Assembly: GCF_045066735.1 (NCBI RefSeq)
Contig: NZ_JBISHH010000024.1
Coordinates: 744,001-808,000 of the forward strand
Reading direction: 5' to 3'
Source of the DNA: Algibacter sp045066735
GTDB lineage: Bacteria > Bacteroidota > Bacteroidia > Flavobacteriales > Flavobacteriaceae
Length of the DNA stretch: 64,000 nucleotides
Shown here: positions 17,141 to 26,556 of the stretch, one piece after another
Position numbering within the stretch: position 1 is the first letter of the stretch
Layout of the letters: the number at the start of each line of letters is the position of its first letter
Notes under the pieces: model-generated
What the model saw: only the letters and a program-made list of their open reading frames with translations
Database searches by the model: none
Told to the model about the DNA's origin: nothing
Program-made: the position numbers and the translations under genes

Positions 17141-17181
17141 AAAAAAAGCACAAAGACAATTGTTGTCTTTGTGCTTTTTTG
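17141..17181. terminator. Strong bidirectional terminator
   Basis: A perfect 12-bp stem (17148-17159 with 17163-17174) with a 3-nt loop, flanked by A7 on one side and T6 on the other, serves both the outer-membrane protein gene (+) and the DUF5686 gene (-). Confidence 0.92.
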
Positions 17182-17193
17182 TTTTGAATAACT

Positions 17194-19698
17194 TTAAAAG
17201 TTAAACCCAAAACTACCTGTAACTCCAAATTTACGAGCGTCTGGGTAATCTATTTCATTTAAGTAGTTTCCTCTAAAATTAAAGTCTATTCTAAATACTT
17301 TAAAAATGTTACCAATTCCAAAACCATATTCATAATAAGGCTTTTTAGATGGCGCAGCTAGGGGAATACTATTTGGTAGCCCTGTATTACTCAATGCTAG
17401 GTTTTCATCAGATAGCTCGCCTATAACACCTCTAAAACTCACAATCTCTCTTAAATTTAATTTGCGTAAAAATGGGATTCTAGAAAACAAACGGCCATTA
17501 AAATTATGCTCTAAATGTACAGAACCATAAGTGTCTGAAACGAACTCATAAAAATCTAGTTGAGAAAAGGTGTTGTATATTGAGAAATACGATTGGTTTC
17601 CGGGAATAACACTTAGTAAACCAAGTGGAACTTCACCTAACGTTTTACCAGCTTCTACGGTTGTGGTTAAGCGACCGAAACCTCCAATTTGCCATGGCTG
17701 AATATACGAAAATTGAAGTTTAGTGTAGTTAAAATCACCATCGAATATAGCTTTATCTCCTCTCGATATTTGGGCAAAAATACGGGCATAATCATCGTTA
17801 GCATTTTGACGTTCTACTCCAAAGCCTGTCATTTTACGTTTTGGAAAATAAGATAGAGATAAGGAAGATTCAAATTGTTTAATTTCCGATTCTAAACCAT
17901 CCGGCGTATTATAGTCTAAACTAAAAGTTGGTGATGCAGATTCTAAGGTGCGATAATTACCGCCTAATCTAAAAATAACATTGCGCCATGGCTCGGCTTC
18001 AATAGCTAAACTAGTTAAGTTTATAGAGGTTAGCTTATCATTTGTGCTTGTACCAACTACAGACGATGATGCTAGGCTTCGCCCTAAAACATCCGAACTC
18101 GTGGTTAAACTAGCTCCAATTTGTTCTACATCTCTACGGTTTCCTCCAGAGATAATTAATCGACTCTTTTTATCAACCAACCATTTTCCAGAAATACCAT
18201 ATTTAAATTTATCATCTTTAAAACCATAAGCCATAAAACCTTCTAAACGCCATAAGTCATTTTTTCCAAAATACGTTCTACCGCCGGCACGCAAGCGTAA
18301 GCCTTCAACTTCGTTAAACCCGAAGGTTGAGAAAATAGGTCCGTAATCTAAGGGTAAGGAATTAAATTCAATATAACCAGAGGTTAAAATGCTTCCTAAA
18401 TTGTAGAGGCGTTTAAACTTCTTAACTGTTTTTAAAGTATCAAGCATTTTGTAAACACCTTGCTCATCTTTGTTTAAGGTTTCTAAGCGGTTTTCCGCCC
18501 AAAAGGTATCGTCACGATCGTAAACATCTTTATCGTAATTATACACTTCAACGTCGTAGAATTTTTTATCCTTTTCTACGTCAAATATGTAATTGTTATA
18601 CAAAGAGGTTCTTTTTCCGTAAACGCCACGAGATTTTTCTTTTTTACTAAACGCGAAATCACTCATCATGTAATCGCGTTTTACTAAAAATAGTGAATCG
18701 TTTAGTACTTCAAACTCTTGTTCAATGTAAATGTCTTTTACCCAGTTTATATTCGCGCTTTTTGAAGCTTGTAAATTAATTTCTTTAATAGCATAGGTGG
18801 TATCAGCAACCCAAAAATCACCTTTGAAAGTCAGTTCGTTTTTACGGCGCGGGTAGTAAATAATGTTGTAGCACCATTTGTTATCTATAAAAGAACTATC
18901 GGATAACACATAGTTGTATGTGTTTATTCCTGTTTTTGATAATGGACTAACAAAGCTTTTATCGAAGAACTTTAAATAATTATCATAGACGTTAAAATCG
19001 TTATATAGATCGTCTACAAAGTCAATAATCATCTGGTTATCGCTAAAGCCTGAGTTTTTATTTCCTTTTAAATCTTCTTTTTCTTTATTTAAAATATTGT
19101 CGCCGTAAACGGTAGAAACGGCTTCGTTTATAAACATGGGTAAATAGGTTTTACCAGTAACATTAGAAGTGTCTACTTGGTCGAAAACAAATTCCATACC
19201 TCTAAATAGTTTACTCTTTATAAGTGCACTATCTATGGTATTGATGTCGAATTCTACTTTTTCGTATTTGTCGTACTTATATTGTTTAAATTGCTTTAGC
19301 CCATTACTTCTTTTGTTTTCCCATATTTTTCGAAGTAAATCTATCGCAGGGTTATTTTTTTTAGATTGTTTTCCTGTAACAATTAATACTTGGTCTAGGG
19401 CAGAGGCTTCTTCTTTTAAGGTAAAGCTTAAATCGTAATTAACTTTTTTTGTTAAAGGTACATCTAGAGTTTCATATCCTATAAAGGATACAATAAGGTT
19501 ACTCCATGTTTCGTCGGATTCTAAATAGAATTTACCGTTTTCATCTGTTATTGTTCCTTGGGTTGAACCTTTAAATAATACGTTTGCAAAAGATACGGGC
19601 TGTTTATATTCATCAATAATATAACCGCTTACTTTAGTTTGTGCTACAATTGAAAGGAATCCAAAAAAGAAAAATATTAAAACTAATTTTATTTTCAT
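17194..19698 (-). CDS. DUF5686 outer-membrane protein with carboxypeptidase-regulatory-like N-terminal domain
   Basis: About 834 residues from the ATG at 19698 (MKIKLVLIFFFFG; an ATG three codons upstream is possible). A signal peptide ends near IVAQ. Residues about 22-110 form a CarboxypepD_reg-like beta-sandwich (VSGYIIDEYKQPVSFANVLF, GTITDENGKFYL), as found ahead of TonB-dependent receptors. The rest matches DUF5686, a large beta-barrel family in Bacteroidota. There is no plug domain, so it is not a classical TonB receptor. It stands alone between two terminators. Function is unknown. Confidence 0.85.
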   Translation of the reverse strand: MKIKLVLIFFFFGFLSIVAQTKVSGYIIDEYKQPVSFANVLFKGSTQGTITDENGKFYLESDETWSNLIVSFIGYETLDVPLTKKVNYDLSFTLKEEASALDQVLIVTGKQSKKNNPAIDLLRKIWENKRSNGLKQFKQYKYDKYEKVEFDINTIDSALIKSKLFRGMEFVFDQVDTSNVTGKTYLPMFINEAVSTVYGDNILNKEKEDLKGNKNSGFSDNQMIIDFVDDLYNDFNVYDNYLKFFDKSFVSPLSKTGINTYNYVLSDSSFIDNKWCYNIIYYPRRKNELTFKGDFWVADTTYAIKEINLQASKSANINWVKDIYIEQEFEVLNDSLFLVKRDYMMSDFAFSKKEKSRGVYGKRTSLYNNYIFDVEKDKKFYDVEVYNYDKDVYDRDDTFWAENRLETLNKDEQGVYKMLDTLKTVKKFKRLYNLGSILTSGYIEFNSLPLDYGPIFSTFGFNEVEGLRLRAGGRTYFGKNDLWRLEGFMAYGFKDDKFKYGISGKWLVDKKSRLIISGGNRRDVEQIGASLTTSSDVLGRSLASSSVVGTSTNDKLTSINLTSLAIEAEPWRNVIFRLGGNYRTLESASPTFSLDYNTPDGLESEIKQFESSLSLSYFPKRKMTGFGVERQNANDDYARIFAQISRGDKAIFDGDFNYTKLQFSYIQPWQIGGFGRLTTTVEAGKTLGEVPLGLLSVIPGNQSYFSIYNTFSQLDFYEFVSDTYGSVHLEHNFNGRLFSRIPFLRKLNLREIVSFRGVIGELSDENLALSNTGLPNSIPLAAPSKKPYYEYGFGIGNIFKVFRIDFNFRGNYLNEIDYPDARKFGVTGSFGFNF

Positions 19699-19792
19699 TC
19701 GGGGCATTTAATATGTTTTAAGAAAGGAAGCTAATAGTCTGTTTATAACAGTTTTCCTTTCATAAAAGCGAATAGGTTATTTTATTATACCA

Positions 19793-19828
19793 AAAAACTT
19801 CATCAACAATTGTGCTAATGAAGTTTTT
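19793..19828 (-). terminator. Rho-independent terminator of the PDH E1 beta gene
   Basis: An 11-bp perfect stem (19793-19803 with 19818-19828, AAAAACTTCAT/ATGAAGTTTTT) with a 14-nt loop and a T run on the minus strand, just after the stop of the leftward gene. Confidence 0.7.
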
Positions 19829-19848
19829 ATAACGTAAAATATGTGTTT

Positions 19849-20826
19849 TTATTTGTATAAAACCTTTTTTACAGCTTTAATAACCTCGTCTTTGTTCGGT
19901 AACCACTCTTCTAAAAGAACGGGAGAATAAGGCGCAGGTGTATCGGCCGTATTGATTTTAATAATTGGTGCGTCTAAATAATCAAAAGCTTCACTTTGTA
20001 CTAAATAAGTAATTTCTGTAGCAACACTTCCAAAAGGCCACGCTTCTTCTAAAATTACTAATCTGTTAGTTTTCTTAACCGATTCTACAATAGCTTTTCT
20101 ATCCATCGGACGCACTGTACGTAAATCGATAATTTCGCAAGAAATACCTTCTTTCTCTAATTCGTCTGCAGCTTTGTAAGCTTCTTTAATAATTTTTCCG
20201 AAAGATACGATAGTAACATCTGTACCTTCACGTTTAATTTCGGCAACACCTAGAGGAATAATGTATTCACCTTCTGGCACTTCACCTTTATCTCCATACA
20301 TTTGCTCACTTTCCATGAAAATAACCGGATCGTCATCACGAATAGAAGCTTTTAAAAGTCCTTTTGCATCATAAGGATTAGATGGAACAACAACTTTTAA
20401 ACCTGGAGTATTAGCAAACCAGTTTTCAAAAGCTTGTGAGTGTGTTGCTCCTAATTGTCCAGCAGAACCTGTTGGTCCACGAAAAACAATAGGGCAGTTA
20501 AATTGCCCACCAGACATTTGTCTGATTTTTGCAGCGTTATTAATAATTTGATCAATTCCAACTAAAGAGAAGTTGAATGTCATGTATTCCACAATCGGGC
20601 GGTTACCTGTCATGGTAGAACCAATTGCTATACCTGCAAAACCAAGCTCTGCAATTGGCGTATCAATAACACGCTTTGCTCCAAACTCATCTAGCATTCC
20701 TTTAGATGCTTTGTAAGCACCATTATATTCTGCTACTTCTTCACCCATTAAGTAAATACTTTCATCGCGACGCATTTCTTCGCTCATGGCTTCACAAATA
20801 GCTTCTCTAAATTGAATTGTCTTCAT
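19849..20826 (-). CDS. pdhB: Pyruvate dehydrogenase E1 component, beta subunit
   Basis: 325 residues, the usual length for the beta chain of alpha2beta2 E1 enzymes. The chain starts 'REAICEAMSEEMRRDESIY' with the glutamate of LMGEEVAEYNGAYKAS that helps activate thiamine diphosphate, followed by GFAGIAIGSTMTGNRPIVEY and the C-terminal transketolase domain (VTIVSFGKIIKEA, IIDLRTVRPMDRKAI). With an alpha subunit encoded elsewhere it decarboxylates pyruvate and acetylates the E2 lipoyl group. It could in principle be a branched-chain E1 beta, but the sequence is closer to PdhB. It is transcribed alone. Confidence 0.92.
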   Translation of the reverse strand: MKTIQFREAICEAMSEEMRRDESIYLMGEEVAEYNGAYKASKGMLDEFGAKRVIDTPIAELGFAGIAIGSTMTGNRPIVEYMTFNFSLVGIDQIINNAAKIRQMSGGQFNCPIVFRGPTGSAGQLGATHSQAFENWFANTPGLKVVVPSNPYDAKGLLKASIRDDDPVIFMESEQMYGDKGEVPEGEYIIPLGVAEIKREGTDVTIVSFGKIIKEAYKAADELEKEGISCEIIDLRTVRPMDRKAIVESVKKTNRLVILEEAWPFGSVATEITYLVQSEAFDYLDAPIIKINTADTPAPYSPVLLEEWLPNKDEVIKAVKKVLYK

Positions 20827-21372
20827 TCTATCTATTTTAAATCAAGTTGCTAAATTAAAAATTTTATACGAGAAAAATATGCTTTTTTACACTTTGATTT
20901 ATGTAAATTTTCATGTCTTAGGTAAGTACGACGTTTTTTTATCAAATTAATAGTAGAAATTCCATTTTGGGAGAAACTCAAGAATAAAAAAAGTGGTTTC
21001 TTAGCTATTTAGTAATTTTAGTAGCTTTAGTTGCTCTTCAAATGTTAGACACGGATGATTGAATTTGAATTGTTGAAAGATTGTTTTTTATTGCAATTAG
21101 TAGCTTTTGTACTACTTTATAAGTCAATTGCTTAGTCAGGCCATGTATTAAGTTGAATCTTTTTTTGGCGTTAAAAAGTTGAAGCGATAAGTTGCTGAAG
21201 AGGCTTATTTTACTCGTTTTTTGAGAGATTTATTTTTCTATATACGTATATATAATGGGTGATATTTAGTAAATAAAAACAAAAATTTATTATGCATGCA
21301 TAGTATTTTTAGAAATAAAATAATTAACTTCGTAAACTCAAACAAACATATTCTTACTAAATAGCGATTATT
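20827..21372. promoter_or_regulatory. 546-bp divergent intergenic region between pdhB and etfB with two perfect palindromes
   Basis: No gene is seen. The segment carries the promoters of the leftward pdhB and rightward etfBA operon. It contains a 14-bp perfect palindrome TATATACGTATATA at 21239-21252 and a 12-bp one TATGCATGCATA at 21291-21302, 39 bp apart, both upstream of etfB. A near-consensus -7 box, TAACTTCG, lies a little further downstream, before the etfB start. They may be operators, though A+T-rich palindromes of this size can arise by chance. Confidence 0.45.
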
Positions 21373-22119
21373 ATGAAAATATTAGTGTGCATTAGCCACG
21401 TTCCCGATACCACTTCTAAGATTAATTTTACAGAAGATAATACGAAGTTTGATGCCAATGGCGTTCAATTTGTTATAAATCCTTACGATGAATTTGGCTT
21501 AACACGTGCCATGTGGTTTAAGGAAAAACAAGGTGCAAGTGTAGATGTTGTAAACGTTGGTGGCCCAGAAACCGAGCCTACCTTACGTAAAGCACTAGCT
21601 ATTGGAGCAGATGCTGCAATACGCGTAAATACAATGGCTACCGATGCTTTTTCTGTAGCGAAACAATTGGCCAGTATTGTTAGCAACGGTGGTTACGATT
21701 TAGTTATTGCTGGTCGTGAATCTATCGATTACAATGGCGGTATGGTACCTGGTATGCTTGCGGCTTTAACTGGGGCTAATTTTGTAAACAGTTGCATTGG
21801 TCTAGAAATAGAAGGTACAAATGCTACTGCGGTTAGAGAAATCGATGGTGGTAAAGAAACCGTTTCTACAAGCTTACCATTAATAATTGGTGGACAAAAA
21901 GGATTGGTAGAAGAAAGTGATTTACGTATTCCAAATATGCGTGGTATTATGATGGCTCGTAAAAAAACATTAACCGTAGCAGAACCTGTAGAAGCTTCAG
22001 ATGAAACACAATCCGTTTCTTTTGAAAAACCAGCTCCAAAAGGCGCCGTTACTTTGGTTTCTCCAGATAATTTAGACGAGTTGGTAAGCTTACTTCATAA
22101 TGAAGCTAAGGTTATTTAG
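21373..22119 (+). CDS. etfB: Electron transfer flavoprotein beta subunit
   Basis: 248 residues, normal for EtfB. The AMP-binding fold is recognised by 'MKILVCISHVPDTTSKI', 'FVINPYDEFGLTRAM', the 'ALAIGADAAIRV' helix and 'VIAGRESIDYNGGMVPGMLAALTG'. It forms the ETF heterodimer with EtfA, takes electrons from acyl-CoA and other flavin dehydrogenases in the cytoplasm and passes them to ETF:quinone oxidoreductase. etfA follows 104 bp downstream. Confidence 0.95.
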   Translation: MKILVCISHVPDTTSKINFTEDNTKFDANGVQFVINPYDEFGLTRAMWFKEKQGASVDVVNVGGPETEPTLRKALAIGADAAIRVNTMATDAFSVAKQLASIVSNGGYDLVIAGRESIDYNGGMVPGMLAALTGANFVNSCIGLEIEGTNATAVREIDGGKETVSTSLPLIIGGQKGLVEESDLRIPNMRGIMMARKKTLTVAEPVEASDETQSVSFEKPAPKGAVTLVSPDNLDELVSLLHNEAKVI

Positions 22120-22223
22120 AGAAAAGGATTTAGTCTGAGTTTAATTTCAGAGTCTTTTCAAGTTTACAAAATCATTAATGAGATTTTCACTTCCGTGGAA
22201 ATTAAAAAAACAAAGAATATATT

Positions 22224-23183
22224 ATGTCAGTTTTAGTATATACAGAATCAGAACAAGGTCACTTTAAAAAAGCAGCGTTAGAAGTTGCTTCTTATGCAAA
22301 AGCCGTTGCAGACCAATTAGGCACAACTGTTACAGCTATTAGTGTAAATGCCGCAGATACATCTGTTTTAGGGAATTACGGAGTAGATAAAGTGTTACAT
22401 GTTAATAATGATAAATTAAATAGTTTTAATGCCAATGCTTATGCAGATGTTATAAAGCAAGCAGCCGAAAAGGAAAGCGCTAAGGTTATTATTATCAGCT
22501 CTAGTGCCGATAGTAAATATTTAGCGCCACTTTTAGCAGTTGGTTTAAATGCAGGCTACGCTTCTAATGTTGTAGCAGCACCATCTAGCACAAGTCCGTT
22601 TACTGTTAAACGCCCAGCTTTTACAAATAAAGCTTTCGAAAACACGCAAATAAACACCGAAGTTAAAATTATTGGAGTTTCTAATAATGCATTTGGATTA
22701 GTAGAAAATAGTGCTAGCGCTTCCGCGGAAGATTTTTCGCCAGCCATTCCCGAATTTGCTGTAAACGTTGTGTCTGTAGATAAAGCCACAGATAAGGTAA
22801 CTATTGCAGATGCAGAAATTGTAGTCTCTGGTGGTCGTGGATTAAAAGGTCCTGAAAACTGGGGAATGATTGAAGAATTGGCGGATGTTTTAGGGGCAGC
22901 AACAGCTTGCTCTAAACCAGTGTCAGATTTAGGGTGGAGACCACACAGTGAACACGTGGGGCAAACAGGAAAACCTGTAGCATCTAATCTGTATATCGCT
23001 ATCGGAATCTCTGGAGCTATTCAACATTTAGCAGGCATTAACGCCTCTAAAGTTAAGGTTGTTGTTAATACAGATCCAGAAGCACCGTTTTTTAAAGCGG
23101 CGGATTATGGAGTGGTTGGAGATGCTTTTCAAGTTATTCCAGAACTCATCGAGAAATTAAAAGCTTTTAAAGCGCAACAATAA
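22224..23183 (+). CDS. etfA: Electron transfer flavoprotein alpha subunit
   Basis: 319 residues, the usual EtfA length. The N-terminal domain begins 'MSVLVYTESEQGHFKKAALE'. The C-terminal FAD-binding domain (about 190-319) has 'VVSGGRGLKGPENWGMIEEL', the 'GWRPHSEHVGQTGKPV' loop and the diagnostic 'AIGISGAIQHLAGI' FAD signature. It works with EtfB. The 104-bp gap from etfB contains an imperfect palindromic element at 22186-22202. Confidence 0.95.
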   Translation: MSVLVYTESEQGHFKKAALEVASYAKAVADQLGTTVTAISVNAADTSVLGNYGVDKVLHVNNDKLNSFNANAYADVIKQAAEKESAKVIIISSSADSKYLAPLLAVGLNAGYASNVVAAPSSTSPFTVKRPAFTNKAFENTQINTEVKIIGVSNNAFGLVENSASASAEDFSPAIPEFAVNVVSVDKATDKVTIADAEIVVSGGRGLKGPENWGMIEELADVLGAATACSKPVSDLGWRPHSEHVGQTGKPVASNLYIAIGISGAIQHLAGINASKVKVVVNTDPEAPFFKAADYGVVGDAFQVIPELIEKLKAFKAQQ

Positions 23184-23293
23184 ATTATTTTTTTTTAAAT
23201 TGTAATGTTATTCAGAACTGATTAAATTAGAATTTATCCATCATGCAGTTGGTAAAGTCCTAATTTAAACAGTTCTTTGCGTTTTTATTAATT

Positions 23294-23911
23294 ATGAGTT
23301 TAGTAAGATTAAACATAAAGGGAATTTCCTATAGTCAAACCCAAAATGGTGCGTATGCATTAATTTTAAATGAAGTAGATGGCGATCGCAAACTCCCTAT
23401 AGTTATTGGAGCTTTCGAGGCGCAATCTATAGCTATTGCTTTAGAGAAAGAAATTAGTCCTCCAAGACCTTTAACACATGATTTGTTTAAAAATTTTGCA
23501 GACCGTTTCGATATTGTTGTAAAACAAGTTATCATTCATAAGCTTGTAGATGGCGTTTTTTATTCAAGTTTAATTTGCGAACGCGATAAAATTGAAGAAA
23601 TTATAGATGCCAGAACCAGTGATGCTATTGCCTTAGCGCTTCGTTTTCAAGCCCCTATTTTTACGTTTAAAAACATTCTTGATAAAGCAGGTATTTACTT
23701 AAAAGTGAATCCTAAAAAAGAAGATGAAGAAACGGAAGACAATATTTTGATGGATGAATTGGTTGCAAATGAACTAGAGCCTCAAGAGCCTGGTGAAAAC
23801 TACAAAGCAAAATCTATCGAAGAACTTCACAATTTATTAGAAGAAGCCGTTTCGAATGAAGATTATGAAAAGGCAGCACATATTCGTGATGAAATTTCCA
23901 AAAGAGAATAA
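23294..23911 (+). CDS. Bifunctional nuclease-family (BFN/DUF151) protein with C-terminal UvrB/UvrC motif
   Basis: 205 residues. The N-terminal two thirds match the bifunctional nuclease domain (RLNIKGISYSQTQNGAYALI, RKLPIVIGAFEAQSIAIALE, RPLTHDLF, DARTSDAIALALRF). The last 35 residues form a UvrB/UvrC-type helical hairpin (IEELHNLLEEAVSNEDYEKA then IRDEISKRE). Similar proteins are widespread in Bacteroidota, but their in vivo role is unclear; nuclease activity is known only for plant relatives. The nucleoside transporter gene starts 16 bp downstream, so the pair may serve nucleic-acid turnover and salvage. Confidence 0.87.
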   Translation: MSLVRLNIKGISYSQTQNGAYALILNEVDGDRKLPIVIGAFEAQSIAIALEKEISPPRPLTHDLFKNFADRFDIVVKQVIIHKLVDGVFYSSLICERDKIEEIIDARTSDAIALALRFQAPIFTFKNILDKAGIYLKVNPKKEDEETEDNILMDELVANELEPQEPGENYKAKSIEELHNLLEEAVSNEDYEKAAHIRDEISKRE

Positions 23912-23927
23912 TACCTAAGTCTATAAT

Positions 23928-25463
23928 ATGAGAAAGTTGTTTTTGATTACTGTTGCTTTTTTTTTAGTTTTAACTACAACACTAACGGCACAGGATGTAA
24001 ACGAAACAATAACTGCTGAAATAAGCCAAACTGCAGATTCTGTTAGCGTGGCTATGCCAGATTCAGTGGTGGTTACCACATCAGAATTAAGTAAAGAACA
24101 AGTTTCCAAACCTATACGAACAGAACCGCAAGTAGCGACTTCAACTATAATACCGAGCCAAGGATTTACTTTAAATAGTTTATGGCGTGGCATTCTAGGG
24201 ATGATTACGCTAATTTTTGTTGCTTTTCTTTTTAGTAGTAACAGAAAGGCTATAGATTGGAAAATTGTTGTTGTCGGTTTAGCTTTTCAACTTTTAATTG
24301 CTATTGGTGTTTTAAAAGTAGAATTCATAAAAACTATTTTTGAATTTATTGGAGGCTTATTTGTAAACGTACTCGATTTTACAAGAGCTGGAAGTAAGTT
24401 TCTTTTTGAAGGTTTAGTGGTGGATATGGATACTTTTGGATTCATTTTCGCGTTCCAAGTGCTACCAACTATTATATTCTTTTCTGCATTAACATCTGTT
24501 TTATTTTATTTAGGTATCATTCAGCGCGTCGTAAAGGCTATGGCTTGGTTGCTTTCTAAAACATTAAAAATTTCGGGAGCCGAAAGTTTAAGTGTGGCAG
24601 GAAATATCTTTTTAGGTCAAACCGAAGCGCCACTTTTAATTAAGGCGTATTTGGAGAAAATGAATAAATCTGAAATGCTATTGGTAATGATTGGTGGTAT
24701 GGCAACCGTTGCAGGGGCTGTATTGGCTGCATACATTGGCTTTTTAGGTGGTGATGATGCTGAGTTAAGGTTGTTTTACGCAAAGCACTTGTTAGCGGCA
24801 TCTGTTATGGCAGCACCGGGCGCTATTGTAATTTCAAAAATATTATTTCCTCAAACGGAAGAAGTAAATACCGATGTTTCTGTTTCTCAAGAAAAAATAG
24901 GGTCTAACTTTTTGGATGCTATTGCAAATGGAACTACTGAAGGTTTAAAATTAGCCGTTAACGTTGGTGCCATGCTATTAGTGTTTGTGGCGTTTATAGC
25001 TATGTTTAATGGTATTCTTGGCTGGGTTGGAGATGTAACATCTGTAAACAGTTGGATTGCTAGTAACACATCATACGCTAAACTATCTATCGAACTTATT
25101 TTAGGTTATGCCTTTGCGCCGCTTATGTGGCTTATTGGTGTGGCTAAAGAAGATATGGCTTTAATGGGGCAGCTTTTAGGTATTAAATTGGCTGCTAGTG
25201 AATTTATTGGATACATACAATTACGTGATTTAAAAAATGCGGCAAATGCTACGCATTTAAGTTACGAGAAATCGATAATCATGGCAACCTACATGCTTTG
25301 TGGTTTTGCTAATTTTGCTTCTATAGGTATCCAAATTGGTGGTATTGGTTCTCTTGCTCCGGGGCAACGTAAAACCTTATCTAAATTTGGTATGAAAGCG
25401 CTTATTGGTGGTACTATTGCCTCTTTAATTTCAGCAACTATTGCAGGAATGATTATTGGGTAA
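23928..25463 (+). CDS. Concentrative nucleoside transporter (NupC/CNT family) with N-terminal secreted extension
   Basis: 511 residues. Residues about 85-511 form the CNT transporter: an N-terminal gate region, 'FVLPTIIF'-like segment (FQVLPTIIFFSALTSVL), 'GAESLSVAGNIFLGQTEAPL', 'YIGFLGGDDAEL' and 'ASIGIQIGGIGSLAPGQR', which carry the nucleoside- and sodium-binding residues. It would import nucleosides across the inner membrane. Unusually, the first 80 residues comprise a signal-peptide-like start (ending LTAQ) and a Ser/Thr/Val-rich extracytoplasmic stretch before the first transporter helix. It probably shares an operon with the nuclease-like gene upstream. Confidence 0.9.
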   Translation: MRKLFLITVAFFLVLTTTLTAQDVNETITAEISQTADSVSVAMPDSVVVTTSELSKEQVSKPIRTEPQVATSTIIPSQGFTLNSLWRGILGMITLIFVAFLFSSNRKAIDWKIVVVGLAFQLLIAIGVLKVEFIKTIFEFIGGLFVNVLDFTRAGSKFLFEGLVVDMDTFGFIFAFQVLPTIIFFSALTSVLFYLGIIQRVVKAMAWLLSKTLKISGAESLSVAGNIFLGQTEAPLLIKAYLEKMNKSEMLLVMIGGMATVAGAVLAAYIGFLGGDDAELRLFYAKHLLAASVMAAPGAIVISKILFPQTEEVNTDVSVSQEKIGSNFLDAIANGTTEGLKLAVNVGAMLLVFVAFIAMFNGILGWVGDVTSVNSWIASNTSYAKLSIELILGYAFAPLMWLIGVAKEDMALMGQLLGIKLAASEFIGYIQLRDLKNAANATHLSYEKSIIMATYMLCGFANFASIGIQIGGIGSLAPGQRKTLSKFGMKALIGGTIASLISATIAGMIIG

Positions 25464-25625
25464 ATAAGTTGATTTGGACATTTCCTTGAAATGGAACGCT
25501 ATCTGTTTAGTTAATAACTTTATAATAATTTCTTAAATCGAAATAATCCTCATTTTCAACAATTTGATTAATTTCGTCTGCGCTCAAATTACATTGTAGT
25601 TTGCTCTTATTTATTAATTTATAAG

Positions 25626-25643
25626 TTTCCACTGCCGTGGAAA
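25626..25643. repeat. 18-bp inverted repeat upstream of thyA
   Basis: TTTCCAC-TGCC-GTGGAAA forms perfect 7-bp arms with a 4-nt loop, 10 bp before the thyA start codon. A related imperfect element lies at 22186-22202 ahead of etfA. It could be an operator, a small RNA hairpin over the translation start, or a dispersed palindrome. Confidence 0.55.
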
Positions 25644-25653
25644 ATTTACATAT

Positions 25654-26478
25654 ATGAAACAATATCACGACTTAGTAAAACACGTTTTAGAAAACGGAAA
25701 TGAAAAAGGAGACCGTACCGGTACCGGTACAAAAAGTGTTTTTGGATACCAAATGCGCTTCGATTTAAGTGAAGGTTTTCCAATGGTGACTACCAAGAAA
25801 CTACATTTAAAATCTATAATTTATGAGCTGCTTTGGTTTTTAAAGGGGGATACCAATACTAAATATTTAACTGAAAACGGTGTGCGTATTTGGAATGAAT
25901 GGGCCGACGAAAATGGTGATCTTGGTCCTGTTTATGGCCATCAATGGCGTAATTGGAATAGTGATGAAATAGATCAAATTAAAGAAGTAATTCATAGTTT
26001 AAAAACAAACCCGAATAGTCGGAGAATGTTGGTTTCCGCATGGAATCCATCTGTTTTGCCTGATAATTCAAAGTCGTTTAGCGAAAATGTAGCGAACGGA
26101 AAAGCTGCGTTACCTCCGTGCCACGCGTTTTTTCAATTCTATGTAGCTAATGGTAAATTGTCGTGCCAATTGTATCAGCGTAGTGCCGATATATTTTTAG
26201 GTGTGCCGTTTAATATTGCTTCGTATGCATTATTCACCATGATGATGGCTCAGGTATGTGGTTACGAGGCTGGAGAATTTATTCACACTTTTGGAGATGC
26301 GCATATTTACAGTAATCATTACGAGCAATTAGAGTTGCAGTTATCTAGAGATATTCGTCCGTTACCAATAATGAAAATGAATCCAGAAATTAAAGATATT
26401 TTCGATTTCGATTTTAGTGATTTCACTTTAGAAGATTATAATCCCCATCCACATATTAAAGGTAAAGTTGCTATCTAA
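25654..26478 (+). CDS. thyA: Thymidylate synthase
   Basis: 274 residues. Converts dUMP to dTMP using methylene-tetrahydrofolate, which is left as dihydrofolate. The start 'MKQYHDLVKHVLENG' and 'DRTGTGTKSVFGYQMRFDL', the catalytic Cys in LPPCHAFFQFYV, the phosphate-binding QRSADIFLGVPFNIASYAL and the 'FGDAHIYSNHYEQ' segment are all present. A dihydrofolate reductase domain, which regenerates the cofactor, is encoded 0.7 kb downstream, separated by a CBM48-like gene on the other strand. Confidence 0.97.
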   Translation: MKQYHDLVKHVLENGNEKGDRTGTGTKSVFGYQMRFDLSEGFPMVTTKKLHLKSIIYELLWFLKGDTNTKYLTENGVRIWNEWADENGDLGPVYGHQWRNWNSDEIDQIKEVIHSLKTNPNSRRMLVSAWNPSVLPDNSKSFSENVANGKAALPPCHAFFQFYVANGKLSCQLYQRSADIFLGVPFNIASYALFTMMMAQVCGYEAGEFIHTFGDAHIYSNHYEQLELQLSRDIRPLPIMKMNPEIKDIFDFDFSDFTLEDYNPHPHIKGKVAI

Positions 26479-26500
26479 AATGTGTAAAGTATAAAGTATA

Positions 26501-26536
26501 AAAAAGGGCTTCTAAAATATTAGAAGCCCTTTTTTA
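26501..26536. terminator. Strong bidirectional terminator between thyA and the CBM48 gene
   Basis: A 15-bp perfect stem (26501-26515 with 26520-26534) with a 4-nt AATA loop, A5 at one end and T6 at the other. It terminates thyA and the converging CBM48-like gene. Confidence 0.93.
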
Positions 26537-26556
26537 TAAAAAATATTGTTATGTTA

